DNA from: Paralithodes platypus
Lineage: Eukaryota; Arthropoda; Malacostraca; Decapoda; Lithodidae
DNA length: 64,000 nt
Direction of reading: 5' to 3'
Assembly (NCBI GenBank): GCA_032716605.1
Contig: CM064519.1
Location: forward strand, 16,254,259-16,318,258
In this document: positions 1 through 10,071 of the stretch, piece by piece
Numbering within the stretch: the first letter of the stretch is position 1
Layout of the letters: the number at the start of each line of letters is the position of its first letter
Notes under the pieces: generated by a model
What the model saw: only the letters and a program-made list of their open reading frames with translations
Databases searched by the model: none
Told to the model about the DNA's origin: nothing
Made by a program: the position numbers and the translations under genes

Positions 1-892
1 GTTTCCGTCACCCAGATTTTATAATATAGCTTATTCAGTTAATGCGTGATATAGAAAATACAGTAGATTTGCAGTTTTCGCTTTTTCAAAAATTAAATAA
101 ATAGGTAAGTAATGAAATACAAATAATAAAAACTGCCTACCCACCTCTGAGAGCTAGACTTCTGAATTAGTGTTAAACCACTTTGGTAGAAACGGCTTAT
201 ATACAGTATGTATATATATTTACCTTTGACCATGGCCTGTAACGATATTGGTCTGAAAAATGGCCATCATATGGTTCATATAATGAACATTATCAGTTAA
301 TTTTGTGAAATGTATATAAATGATAATGAGAATAATGCATTGACAAAACTATATGACCTTTTCCAGTGACATCGACCTATGAATACAATGATTTTTGTGT
401 TCTCTCTCTGTTGCTTGAACAGGTATTTCGAAATTAGCAGGTAGGTTTAAAGAGAATGTATGTGTCAGATTATGGGAAATATAATATTAACATTCTGGGT
501 TTGATCTTTTACCTTAACTATAGGAGCGCTTTTATGAAATCCGGTCAATGATATCAACTCTGCGTAAGCAGAGTTTGGTATCCCCCCCCCCCCTATACTA
601 CTAATATAGTAGTATATTTTGTTTATATTTTGGAAGAACTAGACGTTTTAATATTATAGGCATTATTGTTCTGCATAAATGTTATTTTCTCACTGTCGAA
701 ATACAATGTATGCATCAAAATTAGTATAGAACATGGATATATAAAAAATTTAAATTATTTATGACATACTATTTACTTCATACAACTCTCTTGTCCTCTA
801 AGCAACAAAACCCAGGGATGTAAATAATTCCCTCACATGACTATTATTCTTGACTATTATTATTAACTATATGTTCCTTATTTTAGACTTAC
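1..892. other. No gene seen; presumed intron 2 of the SLC22 gene
   Basis: AT-rich sequence to the left of coding exon 2, so it would be intron of the minus-strand SLC22 gene. I could not find a further exon in it. The only recognisable item is at about 550-590: a hairpin (AACTCTGC ... GCAGAGTT) followed by a C run. This matches, in reverse orientation, the end of the repeat at about 26025-26062, so it is probably a fragment of the same dispersed repeat. Confidence 0.5.
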
Positions 893-1028
893 TCCGTTCC
901 CGGGCTGGCTTTAGAGATGAGATCGTTTGTGGGCGTGAGGGCGGCGTTAGCCGGCAGGTGGCAGGTGTGGTCTATGTAGGGAGCCATAAACGCCCCCGCC
1001 AGAGCTGTGTACGGCAGCAGCAGATACC
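893..1028 (-). CDS. SLC22-type transporter, coding exon 2 (partial gene)
   Basis: Second coding exon of a minus-strand SLC22 (organic cation/carnitine-type MFS) transporter. It is flanked by a polypyrimidine tract with AG (acceptor just right of 1028) and a GTAAGT donor at 892-887. Read on from exon 1 it completes a Trp codon (T + GG), then encodes the end of membrane segment 1 and the start of the large extracellular loop, with the motif FMAPYIDHTCHLP. SLC22 proteins characteristically have F-x-A ... H-x-C-x-x-P at this point. It ends in phase 2 (GA), so the next exon must lie left of base 1. The 136-bp length and both splice phases fit exon 1 exactly. Substrate cannot be inferred from this short piece. 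The plasma-membrane location is family knowledge. Confidence 0.82.
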
Positions 1029-1555
1029 CTGAAAGAAGAAGCGTAGATGGAGGTGAGTGTGCGTTTCCTTTTGTACCTGTGTTAAGAAGGGAGCGGTAGG
1101 TGTGATCTACGCAAAGTTGTGTGTTAGAGGAACAAATACCTTTAACAGGAGAAACGTATGTATGTATGTATATACACAGGCACATACCCCACAGCAGCTG
1201 GGGGTGGCCGACTCAAGACAGACCCCGAACAGGGAAAACAAAAAAACTCACACACACATCTAGAGCAGGTCGCCCAGGAGAAGACCCAGAGACCCAGGCC
1301 CATTTGGGGTCTCCTGCAAAAGATTCCCAGGTCCCAAACCTCCCGGAGAGGTTCCGGTCTCAGCAGGCAGACACGCAGTGAAACTTTACCACCACAATGC
1401 CCGCACATCTCACATCCAGGCATGACGTACCCTTCTGGTATACCGGTTCCCCGGGTAAGGCGCCTGACGGACTATTATCTAGTCCAACTGGCTCCCGACC
1501 CCTTCTCCCAATGACCGCATTATCACTCATCTATTCACAAGCATTCTCCATCATT
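1029..1555. other. Intron 1 sequence, no feature recognised
   Basis: The interval continues intron 1 of the SLC22 gene upstream of the retrotransposon fragments. It is more GC-rich around 1260-1500, and several short ORFs overlap on both strands, but none resembles a known protein or keeps splice signals. Confidence 0.4.
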
Positions 1556-3065
1556 CCTATTTTGTTTTCTATGTGAGTGAAGTAGACAAAAGGCAGAACT
1601 GCCTGTGCCGAATGCCTCCCTCAGAGTTCAAAGAGTGACAGGGCCGAAATCAAGGGAAGTTCGAGCCAAAGTGCCTGGACACATGGAGTTTGAAGCAATT
1701 TAAGTCAGGGGTGGGGATGTGTTGAAAGGTGAGAACCACCTACACTCCGCTAGGGAGGGGGTATGTGCTGAGAGAGTTCTGAAGAACTTTGTTATACTAG
1801 CGATAAAGAGTGAAAGAGATGCAATATTGTGGCATGTAGAAAAAGATTGTAAGGAACTAGTAAAAGGAAGTGACTTTTGACTCTACTCTTTCGAGAAGTG
1901 CGGTACGGGTAGAACCTCCCCACACGTGCAAACAATACTCGAAACATGGGTGCACTGTGCTCTTATACAGAGCAAGAAGCTGTGCGGGGGTGAAGAACTC
2001 ACAGAAACGGTTGAGTACACCTAGCTTCTGGGAAGCTGTTTTAGCAAGAGTGGTAATATGGTCTTTCCAGGAAAGGTCGGATGAAAAAGATACACCAAGA
2101 ATATAGAGAGAAGATGAAGGGTTGATTTGTGTACTGTTGAAGAATAATTGATAGTCTTCAAGAAGATTGCAAATGGTAGATAGATGGAGAAATTGAGTCT
2201 TGGAAGCATTGAAAGTAACAAGATTTGTTCTGCCCCAATCAGAAATAATTGATAGATCAGAAGATAGGCATGCTATGTCCTTTGTCACGTGGCTTTTGGA
2301 GTGATTGCATGCTGGGTTGTTGTGAAAAACTGGTTGAATAGCATAAGGTAGAGTCATCAGCATATAAGTGTTCCTCAGAGCTTTCCCAGTGTATACCACC
2401 TCCTTTACGTAGGGCACGTGGTACCCATCTTGCAACTCAATCCCACCCATACTCTGTGCAACTCTCCAACCCAAGAGTGAAACGTTACTCTCAAACTTTC
2501 TTCTACTCAACAGCTGAGCTCTGGAACTCTCTCCCAGAATCAGTCTTTCCCTCTTCCTATGACTTAAATTGCTTCAAACTCTATGTGTCCAGGCATTTTG
2601 GCTCGAACGTCCCTTGATTTTGGCCCTGTCACTCTTTCAACTATGGGGGAGGCACTCGCTATAGGCAGTTCTGCCTTTTGCCTCCCTCAATCACATAGAA
2701 AAAAAGAAAACAAAAATGGATATGACTAGAGGTACCGTACAGTTGAGGAGAGCATTAATAAATATTGGAAAGAGGACTGGAGACAGGAACACCGGAGTTG
2801 ATAGGATGAGGAATTGAGCAATGGCCGTCCACAAATGCAGCTATGGAATAGTCAGAAAAGGAAATTCGAGACAAAGCACAGATAGAGGGATAGAAACCGA
2901 AGGAGGGCTATCGAAGGTTTTCGATATGTCTTAGCACAACAGAAAAAGTCTCACCGAAGTCCCAAAGGGAGGATGACCAAGAGTTGGTAAGATAAGCAAG
3001 TAGATCACCAATAGAGAGGCCCGTAAGGAAACCATACTGGCGATCTGAAAATAGGTTGTAGGAAG
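1556..3065 (-). mobile_element. Retrotransposon family 1, minus-strand fragment split by a plus copy
   Basis: The two outer parts (about 1556-2335 and 2735-3065) match the reverse complement of the copy at 15.58-18.15 kb. Part 3065-2735 corresponds to roughly 16850-17175 of that copy, and part 2335-1556 to roughly 17290-18140. The 3' end carries the same terminal motif (CTTTTGTCT...CACATAGAAAA in reverse). The ORF remnant on the minus strand shows the reverse-transcriptase C-terminal part, including LNRFCEFF and LALYKSTVHPC. About 105 bp are missing near 1715. A plus-strand copy of the same family sits in the middle, so this older copy was disrupted by a later one. It lies entirely in SLC22 intron 1. 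Confidence 0.8.
2350..2722 (+). mobile_element. Retrotransposon family 1, 5'-truncated plus copy
   Basis: Starts near a CCTCAGAGC motif equivalent to about 17808 of the long family-1 copy. It runs through the RT C-terminus (SQTFFYST...ELWNSLPES) and the conserved 3' UTR, to an A-rich tail with AAAAAGAAAACAAAAA at 2699-2716. It is nested within the minus-strand fragment. Short 5'-truncated insertions with an A-rich end are typical of target-primed reverse transcription. Confidence 0.78.
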
Positions 3066-3083
3066 ATAGATATGAATATCTAC

Positions 3084-3245
3084 GTAGTAAAACTCGCTAG
3101 GAAAAATGAAACATTGGAACACCAAACTTTTGTATATTCTCTCAAGACATCTTCAGGGGAATTCATATTACCTTGAAGATGTCTTGAGAAAATAGACGAA
3201 AGCTTGGTGTTCCGATGCTTAATTTTTCCTACCGAGTTTTACTAC
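3084..3245. repeat. Fold-back (hairpin) element, about 75-bp arms
   Basis: The left arm (3084-3157) and right arm (about 3170-3245) are near-perfect reverse complements, beginning GTAGTAAAACTCG and ending CGAGTTTTACTAC around a 12-15 bp loop. No coding potential. It is a small non-autonomous DNA element or snap-back and lies in SLC22 intron 1. Superfamily is undetermined. Confidence 0.75.
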
Positions 3246-3404
3246 ATAATTTGATCACACGTAGGCCTATATGTGATTTAACCTCCATGTATATATGGGC
3301 GGGTGTAAATACATAAACAAAACCATTCATTACAAGCGACCCGGCTATGACTGATGCCTAATGATTTTTAACAACATAATTTAAAATTAACAAATAAAAC
3401 TTAC

Positions 3405-3486
3405 AGTAACTCATGGCGACGACATAGAGTATGGTCCACTTGCCGGTGCCCAGACGGGTGAGAATGCTGTCAAAGTTATCCTCCAT
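3405..3486 (-). CDS. SLC22-type transporter, coding exon 1 with start codon
   Basis: First coding exon of the minus-strand SLC22-like gene. The ATG at 3486-3484 sits in CACCACCATGG, an almost ideal Kozak context. The 27 codons begin MEDNFDSILTRLGTGKW, which fits the cytoplasmic N-terminus of SLC22 transporters (acidic helix, L-x-x-x-G-x-x-x-W/F before membrane segment 1). The exon ends in phase 1 at a GTAAGT donor (3404-3399), matching exon 2 at 1028. Upstream, TTTCTCTCCCGCAG places a 3' splice site just right of 3518. The exon therefore includes about 32 bases of 5' UTR (3487-3518), and a non-coding first exon should lie further right. A family-A element starts 62 bases upstream of the ATG, inside that 5'-UTR intron. 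The gene is incomplete in this window. Confidence 0.85.
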
Positions 3487-3547
3487 GGTGGTGCCTGGCC
3501 AAGGGGTACTGCCTCACACTGCGGGAGAGAAATATGTGCAGCCAGTG

Positions 3548-3880
3548 TTAAGGGGATATGGGTCATTTTTTCTGATCCCCCTTCTTCCTCATGTTTAGCT
3601 CCATTAGTTTTCAGATTTTAAGACGTTCACCCCATTAGTTTTCAGATTTTAAGACCTTCCACCCCATTTCCTTGTCCATATTAAGACCTTTCGTGCTAAT
3701 TAGTTGTCGATTTTTTTTCCTGGCGAACGATAGTGATCCTGTAATTTTGGAAGAACCGGCCTTTGGCCGAGAATTTTTTCTACCGAAAAATGTACAAATT
3801 AATCTAAAAGGGGGATCTAATGGATGATTTTTTTTTTTAAGACTGGTGGAGATGTAGAGAGGAAACTTGACAAACAATTA
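3548..3880 (+). mobile_element. MITE family A copy A1
   Basis: Starts TTAAGGGGATATGGG and carries the family-A blocks in order: CCCCATTAGTTTT boxes, AGGTGTCGATTTT-like box, GGCGAACGATAGTGATCC (diverged module), an imperfect CCGGCC/GGCCGA hairpin, and TTTTTCTACCGAAAAATG. The right terminus is degraded; I see no final CCCCTTAA. Located in the 5'-UTR intron of the SLC22 gene. Confidence 0.75.
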
Positions 3881-3889
3881 ATAAATGAA

Positions 3890-4300
3890 ATAATCGACTA
3901 AGTTTGTTGAAAATCAGGTTCATTAGCTACACACTTTTAGGTTGCTACATTTCATGATAATGTTGTCGTCAATCATGGTCATTGACTCATGCGAGCAATA
4001 GCGAACCTGTAACTTAGAAGGCGCTGTGAATGGAAATAGCTATATTAAGCCTCTCCGACATATGACGCGATTTTGAGCCTATTAGGGATACTTTAAAGCC
4101 TACAACTGTTCAGGGGGGCACAGTTGTAGGATAGAAACAAAATACATACATTAAACGAAATAAATATGAGGATGGAGAGGGTGGAAAAATTAATGAGGCT
4201 CAGAGTGAAATTAGACTTGAACCAACTCTGGGTTCACCTACACAAAATTATACAGTACTCGCTCTCTTAATCTCTCTCTCATCTGTATATTATGTACTGT
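3890..4300. other. Intergenic, nothing recognised
   Basis: AT-rich sequence without homology to the other repeats of the window and without a plausible ORF. It is upstream of the SLC22 gene, so promoter elements or the non-coding first exon may lie here, but none can be identified by eye. Confidence 0.35.
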
Positions 4301-4303
4301 GTA

Positions 4304-4304
4304 T

Positions 4305-4381
<77 letters not shown>

Positions 4382-4405
4382 TATTTATATATATATATAT
4401 ATATA
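4304..4405. repeat. (TA)n microsatellite
   Basis: Nearly pure alternating AT for about 100 bases with one AAATATATTTA interruption near 4377-4387. Confidence 0.95.
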
Positions 4406-4435
4406 TACACGAAATCAATGCCAAATATGTTCTTA

Positions 4436-5185
4436 GGCTAGCTAAAATACACTTTCATCGAAATTTAATGTTCTGATGTTTCCAACTCTAACTATTCCTA
4501 AGCTTTCTGATATCTACCCAAAAACCTCACCAACAATTACTGGTCTTTTCCTTCTCTTTAACACACCGACGACACCACCGTCAGTCTTACCTCTTGTTGA
4601 TTTCATTAATTAAGTTTAGATGTGAAATTGGTTGGTGTAAAAAACATAATAAAGCTAAACACTTTGCTCAAACTTCCACTAAAAATTCAACCTTGGAGGA
4701 TTCCAATGCTATCCCTCACTCCCCCCCCCCCCCCTCTCACTTATGCCTAATATCATATATTTTTAAAATGTACTTTCTACCCACTCTGGGCTTAATACTA
4801 TAGTCCGTTCATTCTAGGTTGGGCAGAAATTGTAACCTTTAACCTCTATAACTCAAAAAGGGCTAAAGCAAATAAGCTGTCAATGTATACACCTACTCCC
4901 TAGCCAAGTCTTCCTATTTGGTAGAAATATTAGCTCAATTACTCTAGTCCGTTTTGAGTTATGAGAGGTTAGGGGTTACGATTTCTACCCAACCTAGAAT
5001 GAACAGACTATTACAAGGTGTACGGATCGTTCTTCTGCGCTGACGCCCTGCCTAGGCAAACTCTTTCGTGTTTTTCTTTCCTCTAACTTCTTTCCTTCTT
5101 GCTAGAAGTTTGCTTTCATTTGACCTGTCACAATGAAGGGTGACTACTCTCAATCCTTCAACTATCGTCCAATTCCTCTCATTCT
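4436..5185 (+). mobile_element. Retrotransposon family 1, decayed internal fragment
   Basis: Matches the 16225-16780 part of the long family-1 copy, the linker and start of the RT domain. Examples are AAGCTTTCTG, the CTTTGCTCAAACTT block and CCTGCCTAGGCAAACTCTTTCGT, with many substitutions and small indels. A 210-bp fold-back is inserted at 4801-5010. Reading frame is lost. Confidence 0.72.
4801..5010. repeat. Fold-back MITE with TA target, inside retrotransposon fragment
   Basis: The terminal inverted repeats begin TAGTCCGTTCATTCTAGG and end CCTAGAATGAACAGACTA. Inverted similarity continues for about 60 bases on each side (AACCTCTATAACTCAAAA against TTTTGAGTTATGAGAGG). It interrupts family-1 sequence exactly between CTTAATACTA and TTACAAGGTGTACGG. 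The long copy reads continuously there, so this is a real insertion. A TA target duplication would fit Tc1/mariner-type MITEs (inference). Confidence 0.78.
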
Positions 5186-5199
5186 TGCATATTTTAATC

Positions 5200-5560
5200 C
5201 GCTGAGGATCGATGACACACTTAATTTCTGTTTTATGGACATTATTTGACGATTTTATTCAGATTAGTAAGGGCATATGGAAGTCCGAGGTTCGATTGAA
5301 ATAGTTTTTACCCTTTAAATTCCCACAGATCCTTCCTGAGCTGTATGAAATCGTTTAATATCTAAAATAAACTGCTAAAACGCTTTAAGCTATGTTTAAT
5401 TAATCATTTCTGCAGTTGTCTTCCCATAATCTACTGTCAGATCGCCAGTATATCTTAACCCACTTTTTCCACTCCCACATATCCTTCCTAAGCTGAGCAA
5501 AATCGTCTAAATATAGCTAGAGTACAATATAGCACACTTCGCTGGCACTCAAAGGGTTAA
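5200..5560. mobile_element. MITE family B copy B1 (rearranged)
   Basis: Contains family-B blocks GACGATTTTATTCAGATTAG, CCTTCCTGAGCTGTATGAAATCG and a second partial set at 5455-5540. It ends CGCTGGCACTCAAAGGGTTAA, and that last TTAA is shared with the adjoining family-A element. It looks like two overlapping or partly duplicated copies. Confidence 0.6.
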
Positions 5561-6036
5561 GGGGGTGGGGGTTATTTTTCGGTCTATTAAATTTATGTAT
5601 TTATAGGTTTTATAGTAACCTCCCTAGATCTCCATCAACATTAAAAAAATCACCCTCTAGACCCCTCTTCAAGATAAATGTGTACATTTATCAAGGCTCT
5701 TCCCTAGAATTACACGCTCGCTATCGCTTGCCAGGAAAATATCGACACCTACCGTACCTACGTGGCCCGAAAGGTCTGTATATTTACAACGAAGTTATAT
5801 CCCCCTTCTAGATTAACTTGTACGAAGGCCGGTTCTTAAAAAATTACTGGCTCACTATCGTTCGCCAGGAAAACAAATCGACACCTAAATAGCACGAAAG
5901 GTCTTAATGTTGACAAATAAATGGGGCGAAAGGTTTTAAAATCGACAAACTAATGAGCCGAACGTCATAAAACCTAAACAAACTAATGGGGCTAACAAGA
6001 CAGAAAAAGACAGAAAAACGGCCCATCTCCCCTTAA
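5557..6036 (-). mobile_element. MITE family A copy A2, enlarged
   Basis: Bounded by TTAAGGGGG at 5557 and CCCATCTCCCCTTAA ending at 6036, so both TTAA-containing ends are present. It is longer than other copies (480 bp) because the module with GGCTCGCTATCGCTCGCC-like and CGACACCTA occurs twice (near 5715 and 5850), an internal partial duplication. Confidence 0.8.
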
Positions 6037-6121
6037 ACACACAACCTTTCACTCAAATTATAGCATTCCAAACAGCCGTACTACGCCATGACCCACCCAC
6101 ACTTTACCAGTTACCCAACAT

Positions 6122-6458
6122 TTAAGGGCAGGTATCTACTTCAGGGATTTTGTTCTGGACCCCTTTCTCCCTCATGTTTAGCTCCATTGCTTTTGAGATT
6201 TTAAGACGGTCGCCCCATTAGTTTGGCGATTTTAAGAATATTCGCCCCATTTCTGTCAATTTTAAGATCATTCCTGCCATTCAGGTGTCGATTTTTTCCT
6301 GGCGAGCGATAGCGAGCCTGTAATTTAAGAGGAACCGGCCTTCGGCCTGGACATTTTTCTACCGAAAAATGTACAAATTTATCTTGAAAGGGGGTCTAGG
6401 GAGTGTAATTTTAAGCTTGATGGAAGTTTAGGGAGGAAACTAAACACCTCACTCTTAA
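6122..6458 (+). mobile_element. MITE family A copy A3
   Basis: TTAAGGGCAGG at the left and CTCTTAA at the right, about 337 bp. It has the full set of family blocks, including CTGGCGAGCGATAGCGAGCC and the CCGGCCTTCGGCC hairpin. The right TTAA is shared with family-B copy B2. Confidence 0.82.
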
Positions 6459-6669
6459 CCCGGTCAGTACCAGGGACGTCCTTTTTATCATATTCTGGCA
6501 ACTATTAGACGATTTTATGTAGCTTAGGAAGGACCTCTAGCAATAATAAGGCTTCAATACGTCTCAACCAACCCTTTTAACTACCACAGATCCTTCCTAG
6601 GCTGCATAATATCGTCAAAATAGAGCTAGAATACAATATAACAAACGTCGCTGGCACTCAAAGGGTTAA
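6455..6669. mobile_element. MITE family B copy B2
   Basis: Imperfect palindrome: TTAACCCGGTCAGTACCAGG at the left and CGCTGGCACTCAAAGGGTTAA-type right end. The internal arms are TTAGACGATTTTATGTAGCT and AGGCTGCATAATATCGTC, in opposite orientation. About 215 bp, no coding capacity. Confidence 0.82.
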
Positions 6670-6719
6670 TAGTATAATTATCTTTTATTACAGCACTGTC
6701 TGTACAATAGGGCGTTGTA

Positions 6720-7110
6720 TGTCTTGTGTGTGCGTATTCGTGTGTATGTGTGTGTGTCGCGTTGGTGCGTACGTGTGTGTGTGATGTGTATGCGTACATG
6801 TGTGTGTGCCACATGTGTGCGTACATGTGAGTGTGCCATGTGTGTGTCACGTGGGTGTGAGTGTATGTGTGTATGAGTGTACCCACGTGTGTGTGACAGT
6901 GAGAGTAGAAGAGTGAACAATTGAGTAATTGTACAAAACTAGTGTATATACTGTATATAGGTGAGTTTCTCTGTGTATATGTCTACGTATGTATGTGTGT
7001 GTGTGTGTGTGTATGCATTTAAGTGACTATGCACGTTTCTATGGTTACGTGTGTGTGTGTGTGTGTGTGTGCGTGTGCGTGTGCGTGTGTATGTGTGTAT
7101 GGTGGGGAGG
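6720..7110. repeat. Interrupted (TG)n microsatellite
   Basis: Long TG-rich stretch with CG, TA and CA interruptions. The minus-strand HTHTHT ORFs across it are repeat translation. Pure (TG)n runs sit near 7000 and 7050-7090. Confidence 0.93.
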
Positions 7111-7230
7111 GGGGTATTTTAATATTTGAATAATCTTTATTGAAAAATGTGCTTGCATTTACCATTTCCGAGCAATATATTTTAGTTGATTCCCTAGGCT
7201 ACTTAATTACAGATAAATTATATGATCAAT

Positions 7231-7600
7231 TAAAATGTAAAACTTGCAAACTAAACAAACCAAAATTGGGACAAGGACAATATAAAGTCAAATTAAATTA
7301 TCAAAATCGCTATGTGGAAACAACGCTTACTAAAATGAAAATTATTAAATAAAAGAACACAATCCACCACATAGGGTGTACATCACTACATGAGCAAGTT
7401 AATCTGTTTCCCAAGCAAACCAATCGCACATATAACAACGCACTATCGTCACGTTAAAGGAAGTAGTCAAGTTTGGGAAGTCCGGGACGTTCTGGCAAAT
7501 TTTACTAAACTCTGCATGAATAAAGAAACTACATGTTAAATGTCAAAATATTATTTAAAATCAAATTTGCAACATGACAAGACATTAACAATAGCAAAAA
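7231..7600. mobile_element. Dispersed 0.37-kb element E, copy 1
   Basis: Shares its whole length with 42965-43325 and 57795-58165. It starts TAAAATGTAAAACTTGCAAA and ends near ACAAGACATTAACAATAG, with an internal CTATGTGG/CCACATAG inverted pair. The third copy interrupts a retrotransposon ORF, which shows the unit is mobile. It has no ORF of its own worth calling, so it is non-autonomous and of unknown superfamily. Confidence 0.75.
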
Positions 7601-7844
7601 ATACAAATATTGATAAGATATCTATACTATTACAAAATAATATATAAAATACAGTACAGCACTCACTCAATTAACGGTTTTATAAAATTCTAGTAAAGTC
7701 AAGCATACTATAATATTATATTCCTTCCATTCAGAAAACCATGTAGTGTGTTCAAGTTCATGTGGCAAACTGTACAGTAACGATCAATAATACCTGCCCA
7801 CCAATTTGAATCTGTATCGAACCCAAGCGAGACAATCCAATGTT

Positions 7845-7990
7845 CTGTTATTTCAGTGTGAGTATCTAGGTTTGAGTCCTTGGAGTACCAAATATATTCA
7901 TTAGTTTCATCGATTTCATTAATTAGCTTTATTAATAAGTAAATTGGTGGGTTGGTGAATAAACATGAATATATCCCAGAGGCTTCACAA
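7845..7990 (+). mobile_element. SINE-like fragment (5'-truncated)
   Basis: From GTGTGAGTATCTAGGTTTGAGTCC onward it matches the SINE at 23002-23160, including the tail block TTCATTGATTTCATTA and TTGGTGGGTTGGTGAA. The box-A half is missing. GGTTTGAGTCC is a weak remnant of a tRNA-type B box. Confidence 0.6.
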
Positions 7991-7997
7991 CTTGGCT

Positions 7998-8211
7998 TTA
8001 ACCCTTTCACTACCGGGTATTCTATGTTGTTATATTTCGGCTATGTTTAGACGATTTTATGCAGCTTAGGAAGGATATGTGGCAGTTAGAGGGGTAAATT
8101 GGGATCGTCTGTAGCCTCTCAATTGATGCACGACCCACATAAACTGAATAAAATCGTCTAATAATTGCTGGAATATAATGAAAAGGGCGTCACCGGTACA
8201 GAAGGGGTTAA
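7998..8211. mobile_element. MITE family B copy B3
   Basis: TTAACCCTTTCACTACCGGG at the left and GGCGTCACCGGTACAGAAGG followed by GGTTAA at the right. The arms AGACGATTTTATGCAGCTTA and ACTGAATAAAATCGTCTAAT are inverted. Both TTAA ends are present. Confidence 0.85.
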
Positions 8212-8269
8212 AGATTAAAAAATTTGAGTGTTCAGGTATTATGACTCATGACTGTACATATATGGGTAT

Positions 8270-8382
8270 GTATGTACGTGTGTGTGTGTGTGTGTGTATG
8301 TGTGCGTGCGAGTGTGTGTGTGTGTGTGTGCGTGTGTGTGTGTATGTACGAGTGTGTGTGTATGTACGAGTGAGTGTGAGTG
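8270..8382. repeat. Interrupted (TG)n microsatellite
   Basis: TGTG runs with TATG, CGAG and GAGTG interruptions, running directly into the AAT-triplet start of the tandem 0.5-kb repeat. Confidence 0.93.
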
Positions 8383-8878
8383 TAATAATAATAATAATAA
8401 ACGGTTTATTAAAGAATGGCAGCCTCATGAGCTGAAAATACACATTTTACAATTTAGTGGATGAACATGAGATGTACAGATATGAGGATGGTAAGCTCAG
8501 TTTACAAACAAAATAAATAAATACAATAATGATGCATGTGCAGAATACAAATTATCATAAAATAACCATGAGAGTAAGTGATATACAGTACATATACACA
8601 TTTATTTACTTACTCATATACAGAACATACGTATATACACGTACGTGCGCCCATACATATACATACATATATAGGAACATAAGAACATGCAGTAAGTGTG
8701 CACATGTCCGTATACACAAACGCTCACGTATGCACACAAACATACATACATACAGAAACTGTTTTGGTATGGTCAGGGTAAAGAGTTGAAGGGTAAAGAG
8801 GGTGCAGCAATTCAAGTCCGTATATGGTCCGTATGGTCAGGTACAGCCTACTACAATGGGAGGTTAATCCTGGTAGTG

Positions 8879-8918
<40 letters not shown>

Positions 8919-9529
8919 ATAATAATAATAATAAACGGTTTATTAAAGAATGGCAGCCTCATGAGCTGAAAATACACATTTTACAATTTAGTGGATGAAC
9001 ATGAGATGTACAGATATGAGGATGGTAAGCTTAGTTTACAAACAAAATAAATAAATACAATAATGATGCATGTGCAGAATACAAATTATCATAAAATAAC
9101 CATGAGAGTAAGTGATATACAGTACATATACACATTTATTTACTTACTCATATACAGAACATACGTATATACACGTACGTGCGCCCATACATATACATAC
9201 ATATATAGGAACATAAGAACATGCAGTAAGTGTGCACATGTCCGTATACACAAACGCTCACGTATGCACACAAACATACATACATACAGAAACTGTTTTG
9301 GTATGGTCAGGGTAAAGAGTTGAAGGGTAAAGAGGGTGCAGCAATTCAAGTCCGTATATGGTCCGTATGGTCAGGTACAGCCTACTACAATGGGAGGTTA
9401 ATCCTGGTAGTGTAGGTGTGTGTGTGTGTGTGTGAGTTGAAGGGTAAAGAGGGTGCAGCAATTCAAGTCCGTATATGGTCCGTATGGTCAGGTACAGCCT
9501 ACTACAATGGGAGGTTAATCCTGGTAGTG

Positions 9530-9574
<45 letters not shown>

Positions 9575-10011
9575 TATAATAATAATAATAAACGGTTTAT
9601 TAAAGAATGGCAGCCTCATGAGCTGAAAATACACATTTTACAATTTAGTGGATGAACATGAGATGTACAGATATGAGGATGGTAAGCTTAGTTTACAAAC
9701 AAAATAAATAAATACAATAATGATGCATGTGCAGAATACAAATTATCATAAAATAACCATGAGAGTAAGTGATATACAGTACATATACACATTTATTTAC
9801 TTACTCATATACAGAGCATACGTATACACGTACGTGCGCACATACATATACATACATATATAGGAACATAAGAACATGCAGTAAGTGTGCACATGTCCGT
9901 ATACACAAACGCTCACGTATGCACACAAACATACATACATACAGAAACTGTTTTGGTAAGTCAGGTAAAGAGGGTGCGGGTACTACAATGGGAGGTTAAT
10001 CCTCGGTAGTG

Positions 10012-10013
<2 letters not shown>
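8382..10013 (-). repeat. Tandem 0.5-kb repeat, three units separated by (TG)n
   Basis: Unit 1 about 8382-8880, unit 2 about 8917-9414, an extra piece of the unit tail at about 9434-9534, and unit 3 about 9577-10013 (with an internal deletion near 9960). Units 1 and 2 are almost identical base for base, so the duplication is recent. Each unit begins with (AAT)n then AAACGGTTTATTAAAGAATGG and ends in GTAGTGTAGG followed by (TG)n. Read on the minus strand, each unit looks like a 3' UTR ending TTTAATAAACCG(TTATTA)n, the kind of end seen on non-LTR retroelements. Repeated short ORFs with identical sequence are by-products of the duplication. Confidence 0.85.

Positions 10014-10071
<58 letters not shown>

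Noticed and set aside
850..1514. Several short overlapping ORFs around the SLC22 exon
   Set aside because: They are shadows of the real minus-strand exon or of intron sequence.
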